NCBI RefSeq assembly: GCF_030010235.1
Contig: NZ_JASCRS010000003.1
Span: forward strand, 186,001-250,000
DNA from: Leucobacter sp. UT-8R-CII-1-4
Lineage (GTDB): Bacteria > Actinomycetota > Actinomycetes > Actinomycetales > Microbacteriaceae
Length of the DNA stretch: 64,000 nucleotides
Direction: 5' to 3'
The position numbers were made by a program, and so were the translations under genes. The notes below the pieces were generated by a model. It did not search any database and was not told the origin of the DNA. It worked only from the letters and a program-made list of their open reading frames with translations. Below are positions 25,559 to 35,132 of the stretch, in pieces. Every line of letters starts with the position of its first letter. The first letter of the stretch is position 1.

Positions 25559-26884
25559 ATGACTAAGCTGTCGCCGCGCGTACGTATGGGCTACGCCCTC
25601 GGTGGAATCACCTCAGGCACCTACGGCACGGTGCCGGGACTTATTCTGATGCCGTTTCTGACCGACTACCTTGGGGTCGCTGCGGGGCTTGCCGGCTTGA
25701 TCGTCTTTGCCCCGAAAGCTTGGGACTTTATTCTCAACCCGATTGCGGGTCGCATCAGCGACCGTTCGCAACACCCAAGTGATCGGCGCAGGCCGTTCGT
25801 AATTCGAGCGGGTGCGCTCTTGGCCATCGTCTTCGTGATCATCTTTGTTGGACCGACGAGTCCGCCACTGCTTGCTGGACTCTGGGTGCTGCTCATCTCG
25901 CTCGCCTGCGCAACAATCTACGCATTTTTTCAGGTGCCATTTCTCTCAATGGCAGCAGAGATAACCGACGATTACAGCGAGCGGACCAGGCTCACTACCT
26001 GGCGAGTGGCAGTATTCAGCATTGCGATCCTGGTTTCGGGCGCGGCGGCTCCGATGCTGGTCGAAGCAGCCGAGGGCATCACTGGTTATCGAATTATGGC
26101 CGCGGTGATGGGCCTGTTGATTCTGCTCGGCGCACTCGGGCTTTACTTCGGCACCAAGGGTGTTCCGCTCGCGCGCACCGAAGAAGCCGGGGGCAAACTA
26201 CTTGAGCAGCTCGGAATTGTGCTCAAAAACCGAGACACCCGTGACCTGGTAATTGCCTTCGTATTGCAGGCGGTTGCGATCGGCATGGTGCTGAGCGGGG
26301 TTGTGTATGTGGCAAGGCACGTTGTTCACGACCCAAGCGTCTCTACTTTTGCCTTCGCCTGTTTTGTGTTGCCGGCTGTGCTTTTTGCGCCGCTCTGGTC
26401 CAAAGTCGGGGTGAAGCTTGGTAAAAAACGAGGCTTCATGATCGCTACCGTGGTGCTTTCGGTAGGGCTCTTCGCTCTGCTCGGCAGCCGAACTGGTGAC
26501 ACCGCAATGCTCCTTATCGCCGCGGCCGTCGTCGGGATTGGCTATGCGGGTGCACAGATTTTCCCTCTCGCGATGCTGCCAGACGTGGCCGCCGAAGACG
26601 CGCGACGCTCAGGGGTCAACCGGATCGGCATGATCTCTGGGTTGTGGTCCGGCTTTGAACTGCTCGGCCTCGCGCTCGGCCCCGCTTTGCTCGGCGTGAT
26701 TTTGAGTCTTGGCGGGTATGTTGAGGCAAGCGGATCGGCCGTACTACAGTCGGCAGAAACCCAATGGGCGATTGTGCTTGGTGTCTCAGTAGTGCCGGCA
26801 GTGCTGTGCGTACTGAGCCTCATTCCGCTCGCGAAGTACCGTCTTGACGGGCAGTTGCGTGAGCAAGCCTTGGCCAAGGGATAG
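25559..26884 (+). CDS. MFS transporter, GPH (MelB-like) sugar:cation symporter type
   Basis: A 441-residue protein with about twelve membrane helices. The N-terminal LSPRVRMGYALGGITSGTYG followed by a long first helix, FAPKAWDFILNPIAGRISDRS near residue 50 (the DxxxNPxxGxxSDR motif) and RRRPFVIRAG are hallmarks of the glycoside-pentoside-hexuronide family. These import sugars or other solutes with Na+ or H+. No sugar-catabolic gene lies beside it, so the solute is open. It is preceded by 192 bp without clear promoter hexamers. Confidence 0.87.
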   Translation: MTKLSPRVRMGYALGGITSGTYGTVPGLILMPFLTDYLGVAAGLAGLIVFAPKAWDFILNPIAGRISDRSQHPSDRRRPFVIRAGALLAIVFVIIFVGPTSPPLLAGLWVLLISLACATIYAFFQVPFLSMAAEITDDYSERTRLTTWRVAVFSIAILVSGAAAPMLVEAAEGITGYRIMAAVMGLLILLGALGLYFGTKGVPLARTEEAGGKLLEQLGIVLKNRDTRDLVIAFVLQAVAIGMVLSGVVYVARHVVHDPSVSTFAFACFVLPAVLFAPLWSKVGVKLGKKRGFMIATVVLSVGLFALLGSRTGDTAMLLIAAAVVGIGYAGAQIFPLAMLPDVAAEDARRSGVNRIGMISGLWSGFELLGLALGPALLGVILSLGGYVEASGSAVLQSAETQWAIVLGVSVVPAVLCVLSLIPLAKYRLDGQLREQALAKG

Positions 26885-26911
26885 CGCAAGGCAACCGTTT
26901 CAACCGCGGGG

Positions 26912-28585
26912 CTAGTTTCGTCGGTGAAGACGCCCAACCGCGATTGCCGAGACACCAAGTAAAGCGGTGAGAACTGCCGCAAGGCCAAGCCAAAAAGCAT
27001 CGCCCGACCCGGTGTGTGAAAGCCCGGACTGCTGTTCGCCGCGCGTTGTCGGATCCACCGTAAGAGGTGCACCGGCAACAGTGACCAACTCGTCAACGAA
27101 CTCGGCATCAGCAGACATCTGGGCGTTGGCGGTTGAAATGCCACTCGCGGCACCAGAGAACGCCACGCTACCGGCCTGAACGCTGGTTGCTTCAGCCATG
27201 AACTCGTAGCTCACCGAGATCTCGCTGCCCGGTTGCACCACACCGTTCCAGTGCAACTCATTACCGGGGATCAGAGCCGTGCGAGAGGTGGCGTTTGCTT
27301 GGCCCACGCTGACCCGTGCGCCATCGGCAGCAAGCGAATCAAGCACGTCGGTCTGCAACGGGACATTGCCGGTGTTCTCAATCTTGAGCGTCACAGTACC
27401 GTGAGTCGTGCCTGCTGCTGCGATGGTTTCGATATCTCGGTGCACGTTGAGCGCCGCCTCGGCGGGGGTGGCAGTTGCGCTGCCGCCCGAGCTCACAAAA
27501 TAGATCGCTGACATGGAACCCTGCATGCCCGGCCCACTTGTGGCGGTGGTATCGGCGGCGGTGATCCAGCGAGCTATCGACGGGAAATAGAGTGAGCGAG
27601 CAGCCGCCGGCAAAGTGTCATTGGGTACCTGCATGACAACCGTGCCCGGATCTTGCAGGTCAAAAGCCTGCTCGATGGCATAACCAGCATTTTTGGGCTG
27701 TGCGATCGTCGCTGAAATTACACGCTGGCCAAGGTACTCATCGTTCTCGTTGAGCGTGTAGTCGGTGCCCGCAACGAGTTCTGTTTCAGGCGAGACATAG
27801 TCAATTGGCTTGGTCGGGGGCGCTGCGACCTCGAAAAGCCGAGTGCTGCCTGGAGCCGGAAGAAGCCGGGCGTCGTAAGACTCGTAGGGCCCTGAAGCCA
27901 CCCACAGGCCACCAAAATTTGCGGCTTCCGCTTGACCGTCAAACAGACTGAGTGAACTAAACCGGGGCAAGCCCGAGTCGCTCATGAACCAGTTTTCTTC
28001 GGCGCGATGCGGAAAACGTGTCTCAGCCGAGTAGTCGATGCTGAGCGGAAACACAGTGTTGCCGATCGTCGCTTCGGCGAGGTAAGTGGTGTCGTTCGGG
28101 TCTAGCCAGCTCGCGTTCGCGAAGACCGCAAGAGTGGCCTCAAGATTTGAGACTTCGCCAACCGCTTCGGTGAAGGTGATCCGCACCTCGCTGCCGCCCG
28201 CGAGCACCTCAAAGTCAGCGAGAGCCTGACCATTTTCGTCGTCGACAGTGCCGGGCATGGCTGCTGCGGTGAGACCGGGTGAGAGCGCAAGCGTGACCGA
28301 TTTGCCCGGCGTTGGAGCGGCGCTCGCAAAATCGATCACCAGCGCAAACGTCGAGAACATGGTTGACGGCCAATCAGGCAAACCCTCTAGGTACGGTTTG
28401 AGCGCGACCGAGGTGATCTCGGGTTGCCCCGAAACTGCCGCCGCATCAGCACTGGCCGTCGCGTTCTGTGCGGCACTGCTGGCGCCGACCGCAAGCGCCG
28501 GGCTGGCAGCGAATATCGAGCCAGAGAGCGCGAGCGCGCCAATAGAGCCGAGTAGGGCAGCAAAAAATGAACGTGTGGTTCGCAT
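26912..28585 (-). CDS. Cell-wall-anchored surface protein (LSHTG)
   Basis: A 557-residue secreted protein. The ATG at 28585 has GGAGG 6 nt upstream and begins a clear signal peptide, MRTTRSFFAALLGSIGALALSG, cleaved near ASPALA. The middle is a set of beta-rich domains without a family I can name. Residues about 415-500 (HGTVTLKIENTGNVPLQTDVLDSLAADGARV) resemble a DUF11-like module. The C-terminus is LSHTG, a hydrophobic helix and RLHRRN, a sorting signal with Ser in the proline place, like LSGTG at 5400. It lies downstream of the Lrp regulator on the same strand. The function is unknown; adhesion is a guess. Confidence 0.8.
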   Translation of the reverse strand: MRTTRSFFAALLGSIGALALSGSIFAASPALAVGASSAAQNATASADAAAVSGQPEITSVALKPYLEGLPDWPSTMFSTFALVIDFASAAPTPGKSVTLALSPGLTAAAMPGTVDDENGQALADFEVLAGGSEVRITFTEAVGEVSNLEATLAVFANASWLDPNDTTYLAEATIGNTVFPLSIDYSAETRFPHRAEENWFMSDSGLPRFSSLSLFDGQAEAANFGGLWVASGPYESYDARLLPAPGSTRLFEVAAPPTKPIDYVSPETELVAGTDYTLNENDEYLGQRVISATIAQPKNAGYAIEQAFDLQDPGTVVMQVPNDTLPAAARSLYFPSIARWITAADTTATSGPGMQGSMSAIYFVSSGGSATATPAEAALNVHRDIETIAAAGTTHGTVTLKIENTGNVPLQTDVLDSLAADGARVSVGQANATSRTALIPGNELHWNGVVQPGSEISVSYEFMAEATSVQAGSVAFSGAASGISTANAQMSADAEFVDELVTVAGAPLTVDPTTRGEQQSGLSHTGSGDAFWLGLAAVLTALLGVSAIAVGRLHRRN

Positions 28586-28693
28586 GCGCGACCTCCGAGA
28601 TGTGGGGGGCACGGGTACATGCGTTGAACCCGCCGACATACGAGGGTAGCTAGTCGCTTGGAATCACGCTAGTTCATTACACAAATGCTGCAA

Positions 28694-29704
28694 CTACCAG
28701 CGCACCGGAACCTGCCCGATTGTGCGACCCCACTCATCAAGCAGGTGGCCGTTGCGCTTGCGCGGGCTCAACACCGTCCAGCGATCGGTGATCTGTATGT
28801 CTTCGCCGAGGCTTCGTTCAAGCTCCGGCAGCGCGGTGAGCGTCGCGGCGCGAACACTTAGGCACAGCGGAGCTGGCCCGACAATCTCAAGCACTCGGTA
28901 GGCCTGAGGCAAGCTTTTTGCCCGCGAAGCCGAAAGTTGCAAATGCGAGGATCGCGCCCACAGCATGGCACCGCGACGAAGCCCCGCTGACGGAACTGCG
29001 AGGTCACACCCGAGCCCCAACCGGCCAGAGGCCGTTGCTCGATCAACTGAACGCCGCGCTGTTGCCTCAGAGACCCCCAACCGTGAAGCGAGGGTCGCCG
29101 CACTCATTCGGGGATCCTCAAGCATTACCTCAAGAAGTTCGGCAACAAGCTCTCGTTTCGGAGCAATCGCTGGTTCACCGGCAAGTGATTTGGTGATGAG
29201 TCGCTGTCCGCGCGGATCGAGAGCGCCCGTGCGCCACATCGAGTCTTCTGCGTGAACGGCTGACACCACGTGCATTCGTGGAGCAATACCCGCCTCGCCG
29301 AGGCCCGCCGTGACCGCAAGTTCGCGCACGCGCGGAGCGAGACTACGCAGGCCAGCGCCGGTGGCAACAAGCGCGACAACACCTGCAGAGGTTTCATCGA
29401 TGCTCAGTGTCCAGGGGAGTGCGCTGATCGCGGCGATGTCTGCGTGGGCTTCAAGGAGCACCATGGCGAGGTCGGTGCTTGATTCCCACTGGGCGGCTTT
29501 TGGCCAGCAACTGAGCCAGGCGAGACGTTCCTCACGCATCTGCTCCCAGCGCCGCGCAACTGTGGCGCTATCGGCGCCAACGGCACTTGCGACTCGGGTC
29601 CACGGTGCCCTGGCATCAAGTTGCAGTGTGTGCACGATGGCAAGGTCAAGCTCGTCGAGCAGGCGTGGAGCAGTATCGTGAGAAGTGAAGTCATCGTTGA
29701 TCAT
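28694..29704 (-). CDS. Lrp/AsnC regulator with two fused DNA-binding/effector units
   Basis: A 336-residue tandem Lrp protein. Unit one has the helix-turn-helix DELDLAIVHTLQLDARAPWTRVASAVGADSATVARRW (about residues 18-55) and a RAM-like domain. Unit two has VAELLEVMLEDPRMSAATLASRLGVSEATARRSVDR (about 186-222) and a second effector domain. An in-frame TTG at 29734 is possible, but the ATG at 29704 is preferred; neither has a clear ribosome binding site. It is divergent from the M28-hydrolase pair, which it may control, and upstream of the LSHTG surface protein. Confidence 0.85.
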   Translation of the reverse strand: MINDDFTSHDTAPRLLDELDLAIVHTLQLDARAPWTRVASAVGADSATVARRWEQMREERLAWLSCWPKAAQWESSTDLAMVLLEAHADIAAISALPWTLSIDETSAGVVALVATGAGLRSLAPRVRELAVTAGLGEAGIAPRMHVVSAVHAEDSMWRTGALDPRGQRLITKSLAGEPAIAPKRELVAELLEVMLEDPRMSAATLASRLGVSEATARRSVDRATASGRLGLGCDLAVPSAGLRRGAMLWARSSHLQLSASRAKSLPQAYRVLEIVGPAPLCLSVRAATLTALPELERSLGEDIQITDRWTVLSPRKRNGHLLDEWGRTIGQVPVRW

Positions 29705-29791
29705 GTGACGAAAATGCCGAGCCTTTCTCGCCAAATCGAAGGATCAACCTTGCTTAGCGAATAAATCTGATCATAGTCATACGATCGCCCT

Positions 29792-31219
29792 ATGAATTTG
29801 CAAACCCCATCGATATACAAGACGATCGAGGATCTTGTCGCAATGGCGCCCCGCGCCACCGGCAGCCCTGGCGGTGAGCAAGCTGCGGCCTATGTTGCAG
29901 ATCGTTTTGAACAGGCAGGTCTTGAAACCGAGTACCTCGACGTTGATTCGTATGCTTGGACCGCTGACCGGCACGGCATCACGGTCGCTGGCACCGAATA
30001 CGAGTGTTCGCCAATTCTGCACTCAGGCCTACCCGGACACGACTGGACCGGAGAAGTGCAGCACCGACTGCACGCGCCAATCGTAGACATCGGCGCAGAC
30101 CCTGTTCGAAAGCACGACGTCAAAGGCAAAGTGGTGCTTTTCGATTTGGCATTCACCATGACCACGGCGCACTCCCTGCCACTATCAATCTCAATGTACG
30201 ACCCCGAGCGAAAGCTGCGCCGCAAAGATGTGCTCGGCAGTCGAAATCCCTACATTACGACGCTCGCGAAAGTGATGGTTGAAGCAGCAAAAGCAGGCGC
30301 CGTCGGCTTGATTGGTGTGCTGCGTGACTACCCAGAATCGCATCGGTACCACAACGAGTACTACCGCCGAACACTCTTCGCGCTCCCAGGCGTCTGGATT
30401 ACGAAAGACACCGGCAAAGCACTGCGCAGGCAGCTCGCAATGCAAAACGGTGGATCAGCCGAACTCACTCTCGATATGCGTCGAGAGCGAGTGAACTCAC
30501 GCACAGTCATCGGTGTACTGCCGGGGCGAAGCCGCGACACCATCATGATTCAATCGCACCACGATTCGGTGAGCCCGGGCGCCGTCGAAGACGCCTCTGG
30601 AACCGCTGAGGTTATTGCGCTTGCCGAACACTACGGCGAGCTCGCAAAACAAGGTGTTATGCGCGAGAAAACACTGCTCTTTATTACCTTTGACACTCAC
30701 TTCACCGGGTATCACGCGCACATGGAGTTCACACGTAGACACGTGCTCGCGCCAGAACCGCGCTGGAACATCGTGCTCAATGCCACGATCGAGCATGTCG
30801 GCCTGCGCGCGATTCGCGGAAGCAACGGCCACTTCGAAACCGTGCAAGAAACTGAGCCGCGCGGTATTTTCGTGAATGTGAACCCTGCCTTCACCAAAAA
30901 GATCGCAACGCTGGTACGAAAACATCACTTGGTTTCTACAAGCCTGCTCGGTGCGGCGCTCTTTGAAGCGTCAGCGAGCGGTATTCCCACAGACGCATCA
31001 TTCACCTTTGTTGCCGGGGTTCCCACGGTGAGTCTCGTTTCAGGGCCGCTCTATCTCTACGACGACGCCGACACAATCGACCGGATCGATGTCGACCAGC
31101 TTGAACCCGTAGCCCGCTTCTTCGTTGACGTCGTGAATGAGGCAGAGACGAGAAAAAGCTCACTGCTTGGAGTTCTACCCACCGCGGTGCGCAAAATCTT
31201 TCCCAAGGGCAAATGGTAA
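29792..31219 (+). CDS. M28-family peptidase homologue with altered active site
   Basis: A 475-residue protein of the zinc aminopeptidase M28 family with an inserted PA-like region (about 80-215). Zinc residues HHD are seen in IMIQSHHDSVSPG and the bridging Asp in AVEDASGTAEV. Where active members have a Glu-Glu pair (xAEExGLxGS) this one reads TFDTHFTGYHAH, and the later YHTxxDT histidine is replaced in LYLYDDADTIDRID. It may thus be a changed or dead peptidase, or use other ligands. No signal peptide is visible. Its stop overlaps the next gene start (TAATG), so the two act together. Confidence 0.75.
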   Translation: MNLQTPSIYKTIEDLVAMAPRATGSPGGEQAAAYVADRFEQAGLETEYLDVDSYAWTADRHGITVAGTEYECSPILHSGLPGHDWTGEVQHRLHAPIVDIGADPVRKHDVKGKVVLFDLAFTMTTAHSLPLSISMYDPERKLRRKDVLGSRNPYITTLAKVMVEAAKAGAVGLIGVLRDYPESHRYHNEYYRRTLFALPGVWITKDTGKALRRQLAMQNGGSAELTLDMRRERVNSRTVIGVLPGRSRDTIMIQSHHDSVSPGAVEDASGTAEVIALAEHYGELAKQGVMREKTLLFITFDTHFTGYHAHMEFTRRHVLAPEPRWNIVLNATIEHVGLRAIRGSNGHFETVQETEPRGIFVNVNPAFTKKIATLVRKHHLVSTSLLGAALFEASASGIPTDASFTFVAGVPTVSLVSGPLYLYDDADTIDRIDVDQLEPVARFFVDVVNEAETRKSSLLGVLPTAVRKIFPKGKW

Positions 31220-32265
31220 TGCAGCCGCTACCGGGCCATGCCGTCACATTTTCCGCGAAAGGGATCGACGGTGAGCAGCGTGAGCAGAGCGGGCTTGTGC
31301 ATCTGCCAGATAGTGCAGCGCCAAGTGGCGGCTATCCGGTAGTTGTCTACGGGCATATGACAACGGGCGCCTCAGCTGCGGCGGCCCCGAGCCGTGCAGA
31401 GCCAGGACACGTTGAATGGCGGCGAATCTCGCAGGGTGATGCCCTCTGCGGCCGACTGCTCCGTCGAGGTATCGCCGTGCTCCGGCCAGACTACGAGGGC
31501 ATCGGTTCGATCGGCAGTCACCCCTATCTAATCGGCGCATCACTCGGTGAATCAATGCGAGCCATGATGGCCGCACGCCACAGCTTCGACGCTCGGCTCG
31601 GCAACCGCTGGGTGCTCGCAGGCCATTCCGAGGGTGCGGTTGCGGCCATGTTCGCCTCAATCGCAACCGCGCCAGACAACGATGCGGTGCTTCTTGGCAC
31701 CTCAGCCTTTGCGCCCGTCACCAGAATGGAACTCAGCATCGGGGTGGCCCGCAAGATGGCCGGCTGGGTGCCGGGTTCCGCGACAGTTTCGGCGCTCATT
31801 GGCCTGATGCTGCTTGGCGCTTCGGCTGAGGATCCTCGGCTCAAACAACTTGTTGAGGCTGAAGGGCTGAGCCCAGCCGCGAAAACCGCCTGGGCCGACC
31901 TAGCTTCGAAAACACTGGTCGAACTCGGTCGCGACGACTCCTGGGGAGGCATCGCACCCAATCGAATCGGGGGCGCGAAGCAAGCACAAATGTGGCAAAT
32001 GCTTTTCGAATCGTTCCGCAGAAACGAACTCGCCAATCTTTCTCCGCGTGCCGGGCAGCCGCCACTTCGGATTGATGCAGCGCGCTTCGATGAGGTTGCT
32101 CCAGCCCCCTTCACCCGCGGATTGATGCGGAAATATCGTGCAGCAGGCTTCGAACTAACCGGGCGTTGGTGGGCCACCCATCACTCGGGCGTAATGCAAG
32201 ACAAATTCGCACCCTCCGAAGCGGCTGCATGGATATCTGAGCGCTTCGGTACACTGGGTCAGTAA
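31219..32265 (+). CDS. Alpha/beta hydrolase, secretory-lipase-like fold, cytosolic
   Basis: A 348-residue alpha/beta hydrolase. The nucleophile elbow is LAGHSEGAVAAMFA near residue 135, and VVVYGHMTTGASAAAAPS gives the oxyanion region. RPDYEGIGSIGSHPYLIG is reminiscent of fungal secretory lipases and bacterial LIP-like esterases. No signal peptide is present. The ATG at 31219 overlaps the preceding TAA and has AAGGG at a good distance; ATG 31213 is an alternative two codons earlier. Coupling with the M28-like gene suggests a shared substrate, such as a peptide or amide ester. Confidence 0.78.
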   Translation: MQPLPGHAVTFSAKGIDGEQREQSGLVHLPDSAAPSGGYPVVVYGHMTTGASAAAAPSRAEPGHVEWRRISQGDALCGRLLRRGIAVLRPDYEGIGSIGSHPYLIGASLGESMRAMMAARHSFDARLGNRWVLAGHSEGAVAAMFASIATAPDNDAVLLGTSAFAPVTRMELSIGVARKMAGWVPGSATVSALIGLMLLGASAEDPRLKQLVEAEGLSPAAKTAWADLASKTLVELGRDDSWGGIAPNRIGGAKQAQMWQMLFESFRRNELANLSPRAGQPPLRIDAARFDEVAPAPFTRGLMRKYRAAGFELTGRWWATHHSGVMQDKFAPSEAAAWISERFGTLGQ

Positions 32266-32294
32266 CTGCCTGCCAGTAATAAGGAGGGGCTGAG

Positions 32295-33581
32295 ATGCCC
32301 GCAGTACTGATCACCGGTGCCCAGTGGGGCGACGAAGGCAAAGGCCGAGCAACAGACTTGCTCGGTAGCCGAGTCGACTACGTGGTCAAATTCAACGGCG
32401 GCAACAATGCCGGCCACACTGTCGTTATCGGCGACGAAAAATACGCACTTCACCTGCTTCCCTCGGGAATTCTGACACCGGGTGTCACCCCGATCATCGC
32501 AAACGGTGTTGTGGTTGACCTCGCAGTGCTCAAGCAAGAGCTTGACGCACTCAACGAGCGCGGCGTCGACACCTCGAAGCTCAAGGTCAGCGCCAACGCG
32601 CACGTCATTACGGCTTACCACCGCACTCTCGACAAGGTCACGGAGCGCTTCCTTGGTAAGCGTCAGATCGGTACCACCGGGCGTGGGATCGGCCCCGCCT
32701 ACGCCGACAAGATCAACCGCGTGGGCATTCGAATCCAGGATATCTTTGACGAAAGCATTCTGCGTCAGAAGGTCGAAGCGGCTCTTGAGTTCAAGAACCA
32801 GGTGCTCGTCAAGATTTACAACCGTCGCGCTATCGGCGTTGACGAGGTAGTCGAAGAGCTGCTGAGCTTCCGGGAACTGCTTGAGCCAATGGTTTGCGAT
32901 ACCGGCCTCATGCTGCACGAAGCGATTCGAGACGACAAGACTGTGCTCTTTGAAGCCGGCCAGGCAACCATGCTCGACATTGATCACGGCACCTACCCGT
33001 TCGTGACCTCATCGAACGCGACTGCCGGCGGCGCATCGACCGGTAGTGGTCTGCCACCGCATCGAATCGATCGCGTGATCGCTGTGATCAAGGCATACAC
33101 GACACGAGTGGGGGCTGGTCCGTTCCCAACCGAACTCTTCGACGAAATGGGCGAACAGCTCGCACGAGTCGGCCACGAGTACGGTACGACTACCGGGCGT
33201 CTGCGCCGCTGTGGTTGGTACGACGCGCCAATGGCGCGCTACGCGGCGCGCATCAACGGAGTTACCGACTTCGTACTCACGAAGCTCGATGTGCTCTCGG
33301 GTATTGAGACCATTCCAGTGTGTGTTGCATACGACGTGAACGGTGTGCGCCACGACGAGATGCCGGTGAACCAGACCGACTTCCACCACGCAAAGCCGAT
33401 CTACCAGGAGTTCCCTGGCTGGACAGAGGACATCTCGGGCGCTCGTCGTTTCGAAGATCTGCCAAAGAACGCGCAGGACTACATTCTCGCGCTAGAAAAG
33501 ATGAGCGGATCACGCATGTCAGCCATTGGTGTTGGGCCCGAGCGCGAACAGGTTGTTGTGCGCCACGATCTGCTCGACTAA
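32295..33581 (+). CDS. purA: Adenylosuccinate synthase
   Basis: A 428-residue enzyme joining IMP and aspartate with GTP to adenylosuccinate, the first step to AMP. The start [21 protein letters not shown] carries the GTP-loop and catalytic Asp; [12 protein letters not shown], the IMP-binding [15 protein letters not shown] and VGAGPFPTE follow in order. AAGGAGG is 7 nt upstream of the ATG. The length matches the family. It is followed 14 bp later by chorismate mutase. Confidence 0.98.
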   Translation: MPAVLITGAQWGDEGKGRATDLLGSRVDYVVKFNGGNNAGHTVVIGDEKYALHLLPSGILTPGVTPIIANGVVVDLAVLKQELDALNERGVDTSKLKVSANAHVITAYHRTLDKVTERFLGKRQIGTTGRGIGPAYADKINRVGIRIQDIFDESILRQKVEAALEFKNQVLVKIYNRRAIGVDEVVEELLSFRELLEPMVCDTGLMLHEAIRDDKTVLFEAGQATMLDIDHGTYPFVTSSNATAGGASTGSGLPPHRIDRVIAVIKAYTTRVGAGPFPTELFDEMGEQLARVGHEYGTTTGRLRRCGWYDAPMARYAARINGVTDFVLTKLDVLSGIETIPVCVAYDVNGVRHDEMPVNQTDFHHAKPIYQEFPGWTEDISGARRFEDLPKNAQDYILALEKMSGSRMSAIGVGPEREQVVVRHDLLD

Positions 33582-33595
33582 GACGAGGAAAAGCC

Positions 33596-33904
33596 GTGAG
33601 CGATCGAACCCCTGAAGCTACGCTGCTTGCGCTGCGCAGCAGCATCGACAACATTGATGCTGCCCTGATCCACATGCTGGCTGAGCGGTTTCGCTGCACC
33701 CAGCAGGTTGGTGAGCTGAAGGCAGAACACGGCATGCCAGCGAGCGATCCTGGGCGTGAAGAGCGCCAGATCGCTCGCTTGCGCGCGCTCGCCGAAGACG
33801 CACAGCTTGATCCAGAATTCGCCGAGAAGTGGTTCAACTTCGTGGTGGCCGAGGTGATTCGGCATCACCGAAGCATTGCCGAGGAAACTACTTCCGCTGA
33901 GTAA
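33596..33904 (+). CDS. Chorismate mutase, AroQ type
   Basis: A 102-residue single-domain enzyme turning chorismate to prephenate for Phe and Tyr synthesis. The GTG at 33596 follows GAGGAAAAG. Family residues include the first arginine in LLALRSSIDNIDAALIHMLAERF, lysine in VGELKAEHG and the arginine pair in DPGREERQIARL. There is no signal peptide, unlike the secreted *AroQ form of mycobacteria. It is co-oriented with purA with a 14-bp gap, so probably one transcript. Confidence 0.92.
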   Translation: MSDRTPEATLLALRSSIDNIDAALIHMLAERFRCTQQVGELKAEHGMPASDPGREERQIARLRALAEDAQLDPEFAEKWFNFVVAEVIRHHRSIAEETTSAE

Positions 33905-33939
33905 GTAGCGCGCCTGGCCGTGCGGTTGGGTGGATCGAC

Positions 33940-33991
33940 CCGTCATCCCGTGGCTGTGCGGCCGGAGACGGCATAGCTCGCAGGATGACGG
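33940..33991. terminator. Hairpin between convergent genes
   Basis: CCGTCATCC and GGATGACGG form a perfect 9-bp outer stem, with an imperfect inner stem (GGCTGTGC against GCATAGCT). It lies between the chorismate mutase gene and the convergent gene at 34000; there is no T-run. Confidence 0.55.
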
Positions 33992-33999
33992 CAGCGTGG

Positions 34000-34995
34000 T
34001 TACTGGGACTGTCTGAGTAAGCGGGCGTGAGCGATGGCGGCGAGCACGCGGTGGCGTAGGGCGTTGCCCCGCTCGGCGAATCCTCTCTGCAGCTCGGCAT
34101 ACTGTCGCTTGCCCGCAGCGGTTTCAATCGGAACTGCGCTGAGCAGTTCGCCGTCGGCGCCGCGGTACTCGCTGACGTCGTAGGGCGAGGCCCGCATATC
34201 AACCTCACGAATGTCGCGTGCGAGCACAAAGGCATCGAGCAGCACATCGCCCGGAATGATCGGGCCGAGTTTTGCCGCCCACTTGTAGACGTCCATACCG
34301 GCGTGCAGGCAGCCCGACTGTTCGAGTGCTGGTTGGCTTTCTCGGGTTGGTCGAAGGGCGTTTAGCGGTGCTGCCTCAGGCGTGAAAAATCGGTAGGCGT
34401 CAAAGTGGGTGCAGCTGATCGGGTTCGTTTCAACCACTTGATCGGTGGCTTCGTGGCCGATTCTGAGCGGTAGGCCGGTGTGCCGCAACTGCTCCGGGGT
34501 CATCCGATAGACCATTGCCCATTCGTGCAGGCCAAAGCAGCCGAACTGGGGAGTGTGTTCGAGCGTTGCTCCGAGGAGCTGTTCGACGTAGTCGACGGTC
34601 GCGCCGCGCTTTTCGAAGTAGCTGTCGAGGTCGACAGTCGCTTCTCCTGCCCGCACGGTGTAGAACTTCCAGGCGACGCGATCCTCGTCGGTCACCTCAA
34701 GTGTGATGCCTGCTCCGGGGTGCCATCTGCGGAGTTCCGCGGGTTTCACTGAGTAGTAGGTCCACAGGAAGTCTTCGACTGGGTGGCGCTGCCTAGCGAG
34801 GCGTCTGGCAAGATGGGCCGTGGTGAGTTCTTCGACTCTGCGTTGGTGGGCGGCCTCGATCGGCTGCCAGATTTCGTGAGGAAGACTCACTTGCTCGCCG
34901 GCTTCAAGAGTCACCGGCGTAGGGTACACGATTTGGCGTGCATTCGACCAAAATATATCTTCACCCAAATCTACTCCCTCTAAAATTGGTGTCAT
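34000..34995 (-). CDS. Conserved actinobacterial protein of unknown function
   Basis: A 331-residue cytosolic protein. The ATG at 34995 has GAGGG 5 nt upstream, better than the in-frame starts at 35010 and 35073. The sequence HPVEDFLWTYYSVKPAELRRWHPGAG near residue 70 and FGLHEWAMVYRM near 175 match a family often labelled 3-methyladenine DNA glycosylase in actinobacterial genomes. I see no glycosylase helix-hairpin-helix here and regard that name as unsupported. Several conserved His and Trp residues (THFDAYRFF, SGCLHAGMDVYKWA) suggest an enzyme. It is divergent from the giant surface protein gene. Confidence 0.7.
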   Translation of the reverse strand: MTPILEGVDLGEDIFWSNARQIVYPTPVTLEAGEQVSLPHEIWQPIEAAHQRRVEELTTAHLARRLARQRHPVEDFLWTYYSVKPAELRRWHPGAGITLEVTDEDRVAWKFYTVRAGEATVDLDSYFEKRGATVDYVEQLLGATLEHTPQFGCFGLHEWAMVYRMTPEQLRHTGLPLRIGHEATDQVVETNPISCTHFDAYRFFTPEAAPLNALRPTRESQPALEQSGCLHAGMDVYKWAAKLGPIIPGDVLLDAFVLARDIREVDMRASPYDVSEYRGADGELLSAVPIETAAGKRQYAELQRGFAERGNALRHRVLAAIAHARLLRQSQ

Positions 34996-35062
34996 TTTTG
35001 CCCTCGGCATAAGGTCAAACAGGGAGTCATTTGGGGAGACTCCTCTCTGGCGCTTCAGCGTG

Positions 35063-35090
35063 CTCGAAAACAATAAGGGTGTTTTTCGAG
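35063..35090. repeat. Inverted repeat in the leader of the giant surface gene
   Basis: CTCGAAAA and TTTTCGAG form a perfect 8-bp dyad around a 12-nt centre, 42 bp before the ATG at 35133. It could be an operator or a leader hairpin. Confidence 0.45.
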
Positions 35091-35132
35091 GTTATTTGGA
35101 GTGCCTTCTAATGGGGATATTAGGGGTGTTGA

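Noticed and set aside
34000..34995. Naming this gene a 3-methyladenine DNA glycosylase
   Set aside because: The label is common for this family, but I can see no glycosylase motif, so I left it unnamed.
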